Assembly: GCA_009760855.2 (NCBI GenBank)
Contig: WPIO01000101.1
Coordinates: 982,001 to 1,046,000 of the forward strand
Source: Cristatella mucedo
Lineage: Eukaryota; Bryozoa; Phylactolaemata; Cristatellidae
Direction of reading: 5' to 3'
Length of the DNA: 64,000 nucleotides
Each line of letters opens with the position of its first letter. The first letter of the stretch is position 1. The notes beneath the pieces are model-generated. The model made no database searches, was not told where the DNA came from, and saw only the letters and a list, made by a program, of their open reading frames with translations. A program made the translations under genes and the position numbers. Shown here piece by piece: positions 12,736-23,826 of the stretch.

Positions 12736-12866
12736 TGTTGGCTACCGAATGCGTACCGAAAGCCGCTTAGGCTGTGAGTGCGCTATACAAAACTCTCCTG
12801 GGTAACGCCCACGTGGTCTTTATGACTTTGTGGAGTTACTGACGGAGATACATTACATTACATTAC
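12736..12866 (+). mobile_element. Solo 3' end of CR1-like family A (right arm)
   Basis: Mirror of 8,426-8,556. It ends in ATTAC repeats and is flanked by TTGTC at 12,731-12,735 and 12,867-12,871. Empty sites in other unit U copies (for example near 39,545 and 34,143) read straight through, which supports the insertion and the 5-bp duplication. Confidence 0.8.
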
Positions 12867-15800
12867 TTGTCATCGGCTTATATTTCTCTCTCCTCACTGT
12901 CTCACTCTTCCTGTCTGTCTTTCCGATCTCCCTTTCTAACAGTCAGCCTTTCTCCCCGAGTCTACTTGTCATGATTGATTACTGCCTATCTCTCTACTAT
13001 CTATCCACAGTGTGGGACCCTTTCAACTTGGAATTTCGTTTTTGTTTAAGCAAAAATCTGAGAGCATATGTAAAGTCCGTAGAAAGACAGAGAAATGTAA
13101 TATTATTGTGATTTAATGCTTTTTGCAAGCTCTGGGGATCTGTCCCTTTAACTTGCAATCGCTTGTCAAATAATACACTCTCTAAAGTTTTGTAACTAGT
13201 TATATCATCTTGTCTGTGTATCTCTCTGTCTGCCTTCTCGTCTGGTGCCTTATTCTCTGTCTGTCTCTCATCTCATTCTCTTTCTTTTGTGATATTTTTG
13301 TATGCCTCATTCTGTACCTCTCTGCAGTGCATGGCAGTGCCTCTGTTGCTCGGTCTGTCTGTTTGGCTATGTCGGTCTCTCTTACGGCCTTACGCCTTCC
13401 CTTTTCATAGCTTTGTGTGTCTTTTGTATGTGTGCTTGAATTACTATCATTTTGACTTGCTGTATCCTTATATTAGAATTGTTCTGTTCGCCCTTGCCTT
13501 GTTGTCTCATCTGGACGATCGACGTGTCCCCTCCCCCGTTTCTGCCCCACTGTCCCAATGGTACGGTTTTTTCTTCATCGTTTGACTTAATTCCTAAATC
13601 GCTAAACATCCAGTCAATCGTTCGATCGTTTCTTGCTTAAACCTGCTTAGTGTCCGATATCAGGTGCTTCTTCTGCTCATGTCCTGTGTGGATATGTACG
13701 TTTATATATTCCAATCTGAAACTCCGTAATGCTACCATGAATAAGCTACAGTGATGTAGATGAGTATTCCATATTACACTCAAACAGTTCGCATTTTAAA
13801 GGCCGAATATTCAGCAAAATGACTTTACCACACGCAAAAACATTGCCTGAGTAAAATGGCTACCAAAAAGACAGTTAAGATGGTACTCAGCACGGAGGTA
13901 GACATTACAGATCAGCTTACGTAACAGTCCTATTTATATGCAGTAGCAAAACTGTAGTGCCAAACACTGTCATTCTTGCTGTGGACTACACAAGAATGTT
14001 CTCATGCAGAACTTGGATCGGAAGTCTTGACCATGACCTGGATTGCGACCAAGATACTTATTATCTGAGATGCTAGCATCGGTGCCGGAAAAGACGTTCG
14101 AAAACGGCACCGAAAGACGGAATATAGCTGGTTACACAAGCCTTGGTGGAAGCTCGTGAGTTCAAATGTTTGAGGCCCGACAAAGCAGAAGCTTCTTAGG
14201 CTAACTGTCGTTTAGGCAGAAGCGTAGAACAGCACGTGCCCACATGAACGGACGACCGTCCTGGTTAGAACGTCAGCCAACGAGATATGGCTGTTTAGAA
14301 AGGCAGCCAAGGGCTTCTCACGTACAATTTAGGGAGAAAAGAGGCCAAACCTGAATCAGGACGTGGTCAGGCTTAGGTGGCAGTGGCGCCGATGACACTA
14401 ATAGAGCAGCAAAGAGAAGTAAGCCAATAGAACTGAATGGATTTTCAGGGCTGAGTAAATGAGCCGACGCTGATTTGCAACACTCGGTAGGATGCGCATC
14501 TCCAAATGTGAAGTAGACAACAGAAGGACTTGCTTGGGGCGAAAACGATGGGCAGAAAGAAAAAAGCATCTCGCTCTTGATTACATACAAATACATATAA
14601 AAACTGTTTCTTTGTGTTTTTCTGAACACACGCGTCTTTTCTTGATGCGTTTGTTAAAGGAAGAGCATTTGCGGTGTGGCCGGAAATTGCTTGCATCGGC
14701 GTCTACACACCATAATCCAGCGGTCCATTAACATACCATCGGGACGTGTCTCATCTTTCTCGTGCCTGGTTCGGTCATCGCATAAGGAGGCAGCAGTATT
14801 AAAGTAACATGCTAGGCGTCGCCGAAGCCTCAACTACCGCTCTAACCGACGAGCCTTCGGACTGAGATTTGTACTGCTACCGAGACATGCTAAGCGACAA
14901 AGTCAAGCACATACACAAGTGGTCCAAGAAGTGTAATATATTATTAAATATGACAGATTTTCCGTTAATAATAGTAGAAGAAATTCGGCCTTGCGCGGAC
15001 ACGCACCTGGTGGGTGGGGTGAATAACAGAGCTTAGATCGGACCGTCCAACCTTGCTTTTGGCTGTAGGTCAAGGCTTTCACCCGATGATTCGGTTGGCC
15101 CGGGCATTTCAGTTGTACCTTTGGCGGTCTTTGTCCTTACGGTCGGTCGCTCGAGTCTGCGTCTCAAGCCAATTCTGAGAAGCACGATGGAAATAGACGC
15201 AGAAGATGTTCATTGCAAATTTTCTGTCGATTTTACGATACCCGAGTAAGTCAAGCCCAAATGCAGCTAATGCGCCGAAATTTCGGTTAGAACCATTCGC
15301 CGGCGACGACCGGCCGCATGGCGCCTTGGCGGGAGCCGGCACAGTCGCCTCTAAATGCTATAGATTTCTGATGGTTTCGTCTGACCTATGTGACACGTAA
15401 TGATACACATGGGCTTTTCCTGGAAAGCCAAAACATCAGGCTGTAGCCGATCGCACCAAATCGACTGTACCACTACTAATCGCGGAAGCCGGCTCAGCCT
15501 GTCAGGGTAGTACGCATCGAGATGGGTATGCATCTTGACCCCGGGAAGCACTTCGAATGAGCCTCGTCTTTTCAAGATGTATGCGACGGACGGAAAATCG
15601 AGGACCGTGCTTACGAGTTCAATGTGATGGTAGCACAGCAGGTAGCACCTGGGCATGTGTAACGATGCTGATTCCTTTCCGATGTCCCTTAATTTTTAAA
15701 CCTCAGAAGCACATACAGTCCGGCCTCTATGACTCGCACTTTTTGCAGCAGCCGAGTGCAGGAAGCACACCGGCGAGGAAGCTACTGTGAAGACTGCGCT

Positions 15801-16263
15801 CGGTCGCCTCGCATTGTTTCACGCCTCCTTCAGCCATACTAAGCATCCGTTATTGCAAGCTACCTTATTCGCCGGGGCAGCACTGTAGCAACAAGCCGGG
15901 CGTGTTTATGAGCAGCTTACTAACAGCAAGGCAAGCAAGCTGCTGCTCGAAGAACCGAGTTCTGTCAAAGACAGGTCATTTTAGTGAGAGTTTACTGGTA
16001 GGACGATTAGGCAGCACGTTATATCTTAACGTTGCATCAGACAGGCGACAACTACTGCATCAATGCAGCACAAATAAAGTGATGTTAATGCAGGACAGTG
16101 GAACAGTAATTATCGGGGGGGGGGGGAGGTGGGTATGTTGCGGTCATACGCGTGGCATGGCAAGGAAGGAAATACAAAAACAGCTGTCTGGATTGGGAAC
16201 GAGGTCTCGCTAGCGACCAGCCGGTGTCTAATAGATTAGAGAACTGCAGGCTGGATTTGCAAG

Positions 16264-18933
16264 ATGTGCCACGAACAACGGCACTTTACTAGCTTTACAC
16301 TAGCTTTGGGTTGGTAAGTACAGCAAACACCAGGGGTGAGGGAAAAGCACATCAGGGCTAAAAGTACCTAGGGAAGGGTGAGGGGATGGAGCGGTTGGCT
16401 GGCGAAAGAGCTGCTGCTGGGTGGCGACGGGTGCACACCTGCCGTGTGCTTCCAACGACACGAAGCTGCAGCGTGAATCGTACTTGCTAGCTTCGCCAAT
16501 ACTTTGTGCGATTCTTCGTGTAGCCCCGCGGAGGAAGACCAAAAGTGGGCGGCGGAGGGTGCAGCCAACTGCCGACCTGGCGAACTGCTGCCGTCGTTTG
16601 CTGCCAAAGCCGGAGTAGTCTTTACAGAAGACTACTCACTGCCGTTCGGCCACGAAGAGGTGACTCTCGCAGGAATCGCTGATGATTCGCTTGCGAGCAC
16701 GAAGCCGCTCAGCTGCTCGCAGTGCTAATTGCATCGTTTCAGGTGGTCTTGGCCGAAGAGTGCGGCGAAGCAGAAGGTCCTTTACGTGACGACCTAGGCG
16801 CACATGTGCCCGGCATACGTCAACGAGGCCGCCGCGGTCGTTCTAGCAATCGCCCGCCGGTAGACGCCGCTCAAGTAAGTGCAAGTGCTGCCCTGCGACT
16901 GCGGCACGGCACACAGCGAGCGTGCGAGCAGCGCCCTCGCAGCGTCCGCACGGCTGCTCGGATGCTGCGAGTTCCACTTGTGCCAATGCACGGCAATGGC
17001 GGCCGGCTCGAGGCGAGCGCAAGCATTTTCGACTCCTGCGTACGAACACAAAACGTTTTAGCCTCGTCAACAAGTCCGTGCTGAGCGCAACGATAGTGAG
17101 GCTTTCCTGCATTCTTTAGAGACTTTAACTAGTTTGAGGACTACTTTTCAGCTGGCTTTCGGTCTTTGGCCTTGGTGGGAGCGGTACCCACGTGATTGAC
17201 GTCCTCGCGTTGTACGTTCCGTCATGGGGAGGTGGGATGTGAGGTGTATAGATAGTGTGACTGTTCAGTTGTTATGCCTTCTCGCCGGTCTCATCCAAAG
17301 TGAAAAGTTAGAGAGAGGATTGTGGGAGGTGCTCATTATTAAGTCAACGTCTTACCACTTGGTCTACGAGTCCAGAAGCTGAAGCACGGCGAGCACGTTG
17401 TGGGGCTCGCTGTGTGGCTGTTCGGGGAACCAGGAGCAACCTCTGCATGCGAGTGACCGAGGGGCCTCGCATGCTCCACGCCAGGCGGCTGCCATGAGCT
17501 TGCAACTGCTGTGCGGCTGTGTGACTGTGCCCGCTGCTGCGTCGGCATTCTGCATGCCCCGGTCGATTTCATTGTTCGCCTGGTGCAGCGAATGCGTATT
17601 TCCAGCAAACCAGTTCTTAGATACTATGTTAGCAATAAACGCTTGATATTTTCGTACAGTCTAACTGCCGTTCTAAGCGAAATGCCTACGAGCAAGCGAG
17701 ACGTGACAGCATCAAAGAAAGCTTCGCCAACCTTCGTGACTGCTTGCCGTCCATGCGAGGTGCTATAAAGGTAAATCCTTCAATGTACCCGTCAAATAGG
17801 CCGAAGCGTACTCCACTTGCATTCGTTCAGCTCGATGACCTCTGTGCCCTAAGACCGGTAAGGTAAGGAACATAGTAGCCGTAGATTCATGGCAGCACGA
17901 CAGTTGGTGCCCGGTGCACCGTCGTGCCTTTGGTCGGTGGTCAAACGTATAACGCTTGCAAATAATACTTGATTAAATAGCGATAATATTAATAATGAAT
18001 GCATGCTTTGTCCTCACAGAGCTAATCTCTTTCTGGGCTCTTTGCTTATGCTGTTAAGAAAGTTAAGAAAGTTTGCTTATGCTGTTAAGAAAGGCAAAGT
18101 TATTTCTTCTTGAATGAGATCCTAGCTTAGGCTTCCAAATAGTTATTCCGCTGACTGTGTGACTGGATCTGTGACCTGTCCTAGTAGTAGTGCTGCTTTG
18201 TGAGTTTGCTACTTTATCTGAACCTCCATTACAATAGCACATCATTTTGATTGGTCCTTTACTACTTTGCTAGTTAGTGCAGCAGACGCTTGGCACCAGA
18301 AATCGCGGTGCTTGATATAAATTTGCTACGTGCAAATATTGAGTCAGGCATTCGCGATGAACTTATCCGCTTCATGCTTTTCGCTTCATCAGGGCTCGTG
18401 CCTAGGTTTTATGTTTTTGAGTCACCGTGGCAGTTGTCATTCTTCCACCCATCGTTTCCAGTCTTGGTGGATTGTTTGTAGTGATTCGTACTCGTGAGTT
18501 ATTATGGTTTGGTTGGTCCATTGAAATTGGCAGTCCTTTGATAGTGGCTGCCGTGACTATTATAGGCTTCAAAACAAAAAATATTGACTGCGGCGATCAA
18601 GTATATTTCGGCTTTGGAGAATGACGATAGAAGTTTGGCTGTCACGAGAGAGCATCTTCTAAGAGAGAACGAAGCGTTGAAGAAAAGAAGTAAGTTGGAT
18701 GCGATTGTGCCAATGGTAAGGCGTTGATCTGAAGCAAAGCTACTTTCCTCTAACTGGGCGGCGTTTCTAATTTAACAGTTGCGGCTTCAATCGAACCTAA
18801 GGCATTGACGAGCGCCGATTCCAATTCTCAGTCTGGGTCTCGTGGTGACTCAGAGGCTGGTGCAGCAGCACCAGCCATCCAGCCAGCCAGCCTAGCCACT
18901 GGTGCATCGCCGAGCTGCAGGCACGAGAAGTAG
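16264..18933 (+). CDS. Max-like bHLH-leucine zipper gene, right palindrome arm
   Basis: Six-exon model: 16,264-16,313, 16,524-16,659, 16,743-16,874, 17,660-17,770, 18,566-18,715 and 18,832-18,933, giving 226 codons plus stop. The start is supported by an in-frame TAG at 16,237-16,239. Donors are GTAAGT, GTGACT, GTAAGT, GTAAAT and GTAAGG, and every acceptor ends in AG. Phases are 2,0,0,0,0. Exon 2 is acidic. Exon 4 (residues 107-143) is the basic region plus helix 1, with [20 protein letters not shown] lining up with the Max core. Exon 5 (144-193) starts ASKQKILTAAIKYI, where Max has its loop and helix 2, and carries leucines exactly 7 apart (L160, L167, L174, L181). Relative to Max the E-box Glu is kept (residue 117), but the contacting His is Arg (113). 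The first reading frame of the last exon stops early compared with the 48-kb paralogue, owing to a 1-base insertion near 18,911. The alternative acceptor at 18,787 gives an earlier stop. Confidence 0.8.
17183..17200 (+). promoter_or_regulatory. CACGTG E-box beside a TGACGT site in intron 3
   Basis: The third intron of the Max-like gene holds a canonical CACGTG (about 17,189) followed closely by TGACGT. The left-arm copy mirrors it near 4,101. CACGTG is the classic Max/Myc target, so autoregulation is conceivable. The site is not kept in the 46.9-kb paralogue, which weakens the case. Confidence 0.25.
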
Positions 18934-20370
18934 CACTGATCATGTGCCCCGCAGCGTTGCATGGATGACGGTACTGTTGAGGCAAAGAGGAGCCCTCCGT
19001 CTATCCACGTGCCCGTGACTAGTCAGGGCCCTTACGTCGAGCACCTCTAGTCAGGCACTGCTCTGGCGTCGCGGGATCTGTGCATTCATGTCAAGCTGCA
19101 TACGAAGGCATGCAAATATTCAGTTGAGGAAAGTTACACATGATGAAATGAATGCCTCAGTTTCGGTAAGTTTTTTTCGTTCCTCCAAGTACAAAGCTCG
19201 AGGGCTTGAGTGCTGGATGGGCATGTCTAAATGAAACGGTGAGCTTAAACGTTTCGGTCAAGTTGATCTCGTGAAGAGACGAGTACTGAGATTTCTTGAA
19301 AAAACTATAGCGGGTGCCCTACGTGCGACTGGACGACTGTACCGCCAACTTGAGGAAACTCGGCAATATGACTAGAGTTACCATAATATACTGCTGTGAA
19401 ATGAATACTTATGAACGACTGCTGGAGTCGGATTCGATAGCAACTAGTCGTAGCACCTGCTCGCTTGGCGTCACCAACGTGTCAAAGCATGACAGCAATC
19501 AAGAATGCCTTTGAACTTTGATTATGATAATAAAACTATTATTATTTCACCGTAAGAGAACTAGATCTTTGTTAGGCCCTTTGCATATGTTGCAAAGCAA
19601 GCGTGTCAAGTAATCACAGTTTAATAGGATAAGCATAGCTTGGTGGCTACATGCGCTCAGAATCAGCAATTTTGTACAAGAGATTAACCATCAATCCAGA
19701 TGTTCTTTAAAGCTGTCTAAAAGTAAGAGATTACAAGGATTAGTTCCTACAGATCCTAGCTCACGAAGAGCTATTAATCTTTAAGATTCACAATCTAGCT
19801 GATTTGGAATGCCAACGTCCCAATACCGAGCCAGCAAGCTGCATCTAGTTAGGGCTGCAAGCCCATTGGCCCCGGCTGGTGAGCTTCCGGGAGCTCGTGG
19901 CCAGTCCGACCGGTCTGCAGCCGAGCTGTAAGCCTGCGAGCACCGGCAGCCGCAGTGTCAGCTTTAACGGAGCCTCCAATACGGTCGCAGCAGTTCTGAC
20001 TGTGAAGCACTAGCTGACCCTCGTCCCAGCCAGTGGATCCCAACTCTGAGGGCCGCGGTGGCTAGTCGCAGTGCTGACTGACGCTAGTGCTGACTGATGC
20101 GGCTGCACAGAGCTAGCACCTTGCTGGCACTCTCGGAAGCTTCCAGGGAGCAGCACCAGGAAAGCCAGTTATACAGCTAGCTAGTGCCTCAACTCCGGCA
20201 CAGCGGCTCTGGCAGCCTCGAACCTGTCAATCAGGTGCTAAATTTGCAGCCAGCTGACCTGCCCACGAGGGTTGCCGTTCTTGCCAGCAGTTGCATAGCC
20301 ACTGTAGAAGAGCTGTGCAGAGGGCCCCTCGGCGCCTGGCTTCAGGGCAGTTACAAGTAGTGCTGCTAAA

Positions 20371-20408
20371 CGACCAATTGTATTTCGCTGGGGTCACGTC
20401 GCTGACCC
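20371..20408 (+). promoter_or_regulatory. Conserved CCAAT plus CRE-like block (copy 2)
   Basis: Mirror of 887-924: CCAAT at 20,374-20,378, then GGGTCACGTCGCTGACCC. It lies in the tail block of U and differs from the 31.2- and 37.9-kb copies at only two or three bases. Confidence 0.35.
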
Positions 20409-21392
20409 TGGCATGGCTTCAGTTGTACCTGTTGGCAGCTGCCAGAGCTTATAGGCTGCAGCGGTTTCAGCTGGGTTCGTACATAAGCCACAAGGGCGTG
20501 AATCGTCATTGGCTTAATTCAAGTAAGGAGGATGGGTTGTAAGACCAATGCGGAGATGTTCGTGCCAGCGCAGTGCCCCACATAGTTGAAGCTGACCTGG
20601 GGGGGGGGAGGGGGGCAACAGCCACTGGCAGGCTTCGGCCACTAGCTGCATTTCCATACCTTTGCTCTGAGCGGGCATATAAAGGAACATGTGACCCAGG
20701 AGTGGCCGAGCACTGCTCGCAGGCCTTACGAGGGCTCGGGCTGCCCAAGCTGCCGCAGGCTATTAAGCGATCGAGATACAGACAATGGCTCTCAGCTGAG
20801 GACATGGCAGTCCGGCACAAAGCCAAACATTGGTAGCTGTAGGGACAGCCATCTATCACAAATAGCCGCCAGCTTCCGGCCTGGGGTTAGAGCAAGCAAT
20901 GCCTCGACCTTGCTGTAACAATACAGGCATAGAGTATAAGGGCCACCGGAGGAAGGAGAGCGCTAGATCCTTCGGCGTCGGCAGCCATCTAGAGTGCTTA
21001 GCTTAGAGGGCATAGCCGGCTCGATTTTCGACAAAAAAAGTGCTTGGTGTTGGAGACAAGTGACTCGTTGTTCGGTTGCCCTATCCAGACCAACGACAGG
21101 TCGCGTGGATTGCTGTCACAGGCCGTCACTGTGATTCTTGCCATCGCGCATCGGGGAAAGTTCTCACCTAACGGAAGCAACGTCAAAAGAGGCGGCAGTC
21201 GAGCATTTCACCGAGACTTGAGGCATCGGCGTTTCAAGCGAACGCCATCTCCTTGGAAATAAAGACCCCATGTTGAGTACATTTCCAGGGCCGTTGGTAA
21301 CGGAGGCATCCGGAGTCGAGAGGCCGCACGCTTGAACGTCCACCGTCGACGCCAGAGCGCTCCCGCACGGTGCAGATTGTAGCACCCATCGG

Positions 21393-21456
21393 CTCTTGGG
21401 CTTTCTGGATCTGGAGCTTGGGCTTTCTTTATCTAGAGCTTGGGCTTTCTGGATCG
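21393..21456 (+). repeat. Three-copy 23-bp tandem repeat
   Basis: The phrase cttgggctttctggatc is repeated three times with small changes (the middle copy has tttatctag). It sits in an insert within the unit U tail that is absent from the copy at 32.7 kb. Confidence 0.85.
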
Positions 21457-22404
21457 TATGCCTTCCTTACTTCTGCCCTCCTCCGGCCCGTGTACTCTCT
21501 GCAGCATGAATGAGCAGTCTCAGCGGCCGGGTGGTCTTAGTGAAAAAAAATCACTACGTTGGGCTCGTAGGACTACTTCCGGTATAAGTCGATGGTGTCG
21601 GAAGTGACTGATACTTTCGGCTACGTGCATCGATCGCTGTAGCTTCTTTATTAAATAGCTAAGAATAGTACGATGATGTAGCCCCGTCCACACAGCCCGA
21701 AGCAGCTCAGCCAGGTGCCATGTGACTGCTCCAGGGCCTAGCGTCTCCTCGAACGTTCTCCGAGATCGTTCTTCGGCGGCTCCTGATTGGCTGGATTGTT
21801 ACTAGGCTGCTAGCTTCGGCACCCGTCAAAAGCGCTCCGACAAAAGGTCGAAATGCTACAGCAACCTCGAAAAACGCACGAACGACAAAAGTGCTTAACT
21901 GTAATAACAGTCTTTTAAGTGCCCTATTTAAGTGATTTAACCGGTTGTTGTTGTTCAAGTCAGTTACTAATACGCCAAAAAAAAGAAGAAGGAAACGTTC
22001 ATTGTCGCTGAAAGCACAGCGAGATTCTCTAAGCTAACAAGGCTGACGAGGCTGTACAACTTGCTAGATCGATTTTTCGCCATTTACTTCGTGACCGGGC
22101 ATTAACTTAGGTCTGGTGCTGCTGCTGCTGCCGCCGCTGCCATTGCTGCTTACATCTTCCAAGCAGGCTCGAGCTGCAGCTGCTGCAAGCTTTGCAAGCT
22201 AGCGGACGGCCGATTTCTCTCGGGTGATCTCGCACTCTCTAGCTGTTGCCCCCTCCTTCGCAGTATCTATGCTGGAACTCGATGGCTAACACCAAAGACC
22301 GGCGTGAGAGTGCTTTAGGACTAATGCAGAGAGCGACGAAGTTATTTCCTTCATGATGAACCAAGAGCTGCGTGCCCCACGATAAAAAAAATCCTAGCTG
22401 CTTA

Positions 22405-22560
22405 AACAGCCTCTTTTTGTATAGCGACAGAAGAGCCTTGACGGCTATCACCACCGCTTGCAGTGGCGATAAAGAATCACCCACCACAGAAATCGAACCC
22501 ACGACCTCGGGAACGAGGTCATGAAAGCAACCGCCTTGCCTAGTCTGCCATCGCGGCTGG
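22405..22560 (-). mobile_element. tRNA-derived SINE, family S1
   Basis: On the minus strand a tRNA-like head has an A-box-like TGGCAGACTAGG, then a B-box-like GGTTCGATTTC about 50 bases later. A body follows ending in a CAAGGCTCTTCTGTCGCTAT stretch. The body matches the element at 63,660-63,830 (GGTGGT-AT, then AAGGCTCTT, then CGCTATA). Two independent copies with the same head-body order support a SINE family. Confidence 0.6.
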
Positions 22561-22710
22561 CCCCATCCATAAGAATAAAGGCGCACACATCAGTCACATC
22601 CTTTAGTGCACCCAAAAAGTATCTTGGCACTCCTGCTCCTGCTTTGGAAGCTCAGCCGCGACATTAAGGGCAGAGTGAACAAGCATTTTTGGCGGTCCAG
22701 CCGGCGAGCA

Positions 22711-22715
<5 letters not shown>

Positions 22716-22789
<74 letters not shown>
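22716..22789 (+). repeat. (GA)n microsatellite
   Basis: About 37 uninterrupted GA dinucleotides. They produce the Arg-Glu and Leu-Ser open frames over this position, which are not genes. Confidence 0.97.
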
Positions 22790-22790
<1 letters not shown>

Positions 22791-22894
22791 AAGGGTAACC
22801 GTCGATGGCCCGACTCCTTGGGTTGAGAGCTACTTTCCTCTTCCTCCAACCTAGTTCTTGAAACCGCCGAGCGACCGCTGCGCTGGCAACCTCA

Positions 22895-23060
22895 AAAATG
22901 CAGTCAGTGACGCTCAATCTTTCAGCGGTCAAGGCACTCACCACAACGAAGATCTGGCCGAGGTTGTGGGCTTGAGCCCTGTGGCGTATGTGAAGCACCT
23001 GAATAGAGATTAAATTCCCTTAGTGCTCTATAGAAATTTTTATTATTATTACTATTCCTA
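22895..23060 (+). mobile_element. tRNA-derived SINE, family S2
   Basis: The A-box-like AGCGGTCAAGGC region is followed by a B-box-like GTGGGCTTGAGCCC. The short body ends in CTCTATAGAAATTTT and a (TAT)n tail. The same element lies inverted at 54,000-54,260, where a CR1/L2 3' fragment interrupts it. The tail resembles the 3' end of the family B retrotransposon at 25,816, suggesting shared mobilisation. Confidence 0.6.
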
Positions 23061-23189
23061 TCCCATCATTGTAATGCAAGGAACTCTGCGTGAGTGAGCC
23101 TTTATTCTGTGTCTATGCAATAACTTGTGTATTTTATTTACATGTGTATTTGAGCGATGCGTTAACTTGCGTTTATTTATAGAGCAAGC

Positions 23190-23455
23190 CCAAAAGTCGA
23201 TTGTCAAGGGCTTGTGGCTACTGCTCGTTTTGCAAAAGTACTGGTTTAGCTCCAAAAGAATTTGACATACAGCAACGAGAGGAACATGCTAAGCACCGTA
23301 CAAAAAGTGAATGCTCAAGCTTATACGTTGGCATAAACTTACGATTAAACAGGGAGACATGTGCGGAAGAGTACAATTTTATTGAGAGTACGATCGTCAG
23401 TTCATTTACCAGCATTACGCTTATATTCACCTCGAGCGACGAAAGATTTTGCTGA
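23190..23455 (+). CDS. Possible exon of an unknown protein (block V)
   Basis: After a tttatttatag acceptor there is an open frame of about 88 codons with a cysteine cluster (CGYCSFC) and a charged stretch APKEFDIQQREEHAKHRTKS. The inverted copy of this block at about 53,705-53,870 keeps the same frame over STKEFIRMQLDQRGKRRT despite drift. Frame keeping between diverged copies hints at coding sequence, but no start, donor or family was recognised. It could equally be chance in a repeat. Confidence 0.25.
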
Positions 23456-23698
23456 ACCGCAAGATGTTGTGCTGATGTGCGCAATTGTTACTCCTAAAAT
23501 ATAATTATTAAATAACGTGATTATTTGCTGTAAATCCTAACACTGGATGGAGGAATGTCTTTTAACCTCTGGTTCTCTTGGTTAGTGACGTCACATGCAT
23601 TAGCTAAAAACCAGTGCTTTATTTACGCACCATTCATGACCTTGAAGAATATTGAATCGTTAGGAAAAATTGGTCACCTCCATTTGGAGTTGAACCTT

Positions 23699-23722
23699 GC
23701 TCGCTCTCTCTCTCTCTCTCTC

Positions 23723-23813
<91 letters not shown>

Positions 23814-23826
23814 TCTCTCCCTCTCT
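23699..23826 (+). repeat. (CT)n microsatellite
   Basis: Long CT tract with a few CCC and TTC interruptions. It marks the boundary between block V and a unit U fragment. The same junction in other U copies (43,672-44,132; 58,079-58,151) is also a GA/CT tract. Confidence 0.97.

Larger units (their letters stand above)
11557..21290 (+). repeat. Right arm of giant palindrome 1 (forward unit U)
   Basis: Reverse complement of 1-9,735 at very high identity. Outside the mobile elements and gene listed separately, it consists of head block to about 13,100, middle block 13,100-16,230 (also found inverted at 48,100-50,900, with no gene I can support), intron sequence, and tail block 19,500-21,250. The match to the left arm stops only because the window starts, so the true palindrome may be longer. 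Confidence 0.95.
21291..23050 (+). repeat. End of unit U tail plus downstream block V
   Basis: 21,291-21,380 and 21,690-21,950 match the end of the tail block at 32,650-32,920, so a 300-bp insert with a short tandem repeat separates them. From about 22,080 to 23,000 the sequence matches the reverse complement of 54,190-54,850 (CTG-rich start, then the SINEs). I find no supported gene. A reverse-strand frame holding ARECEI and REKSA peptides is partly conserved between the two copies but has stops here. Confidence 0.6.
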
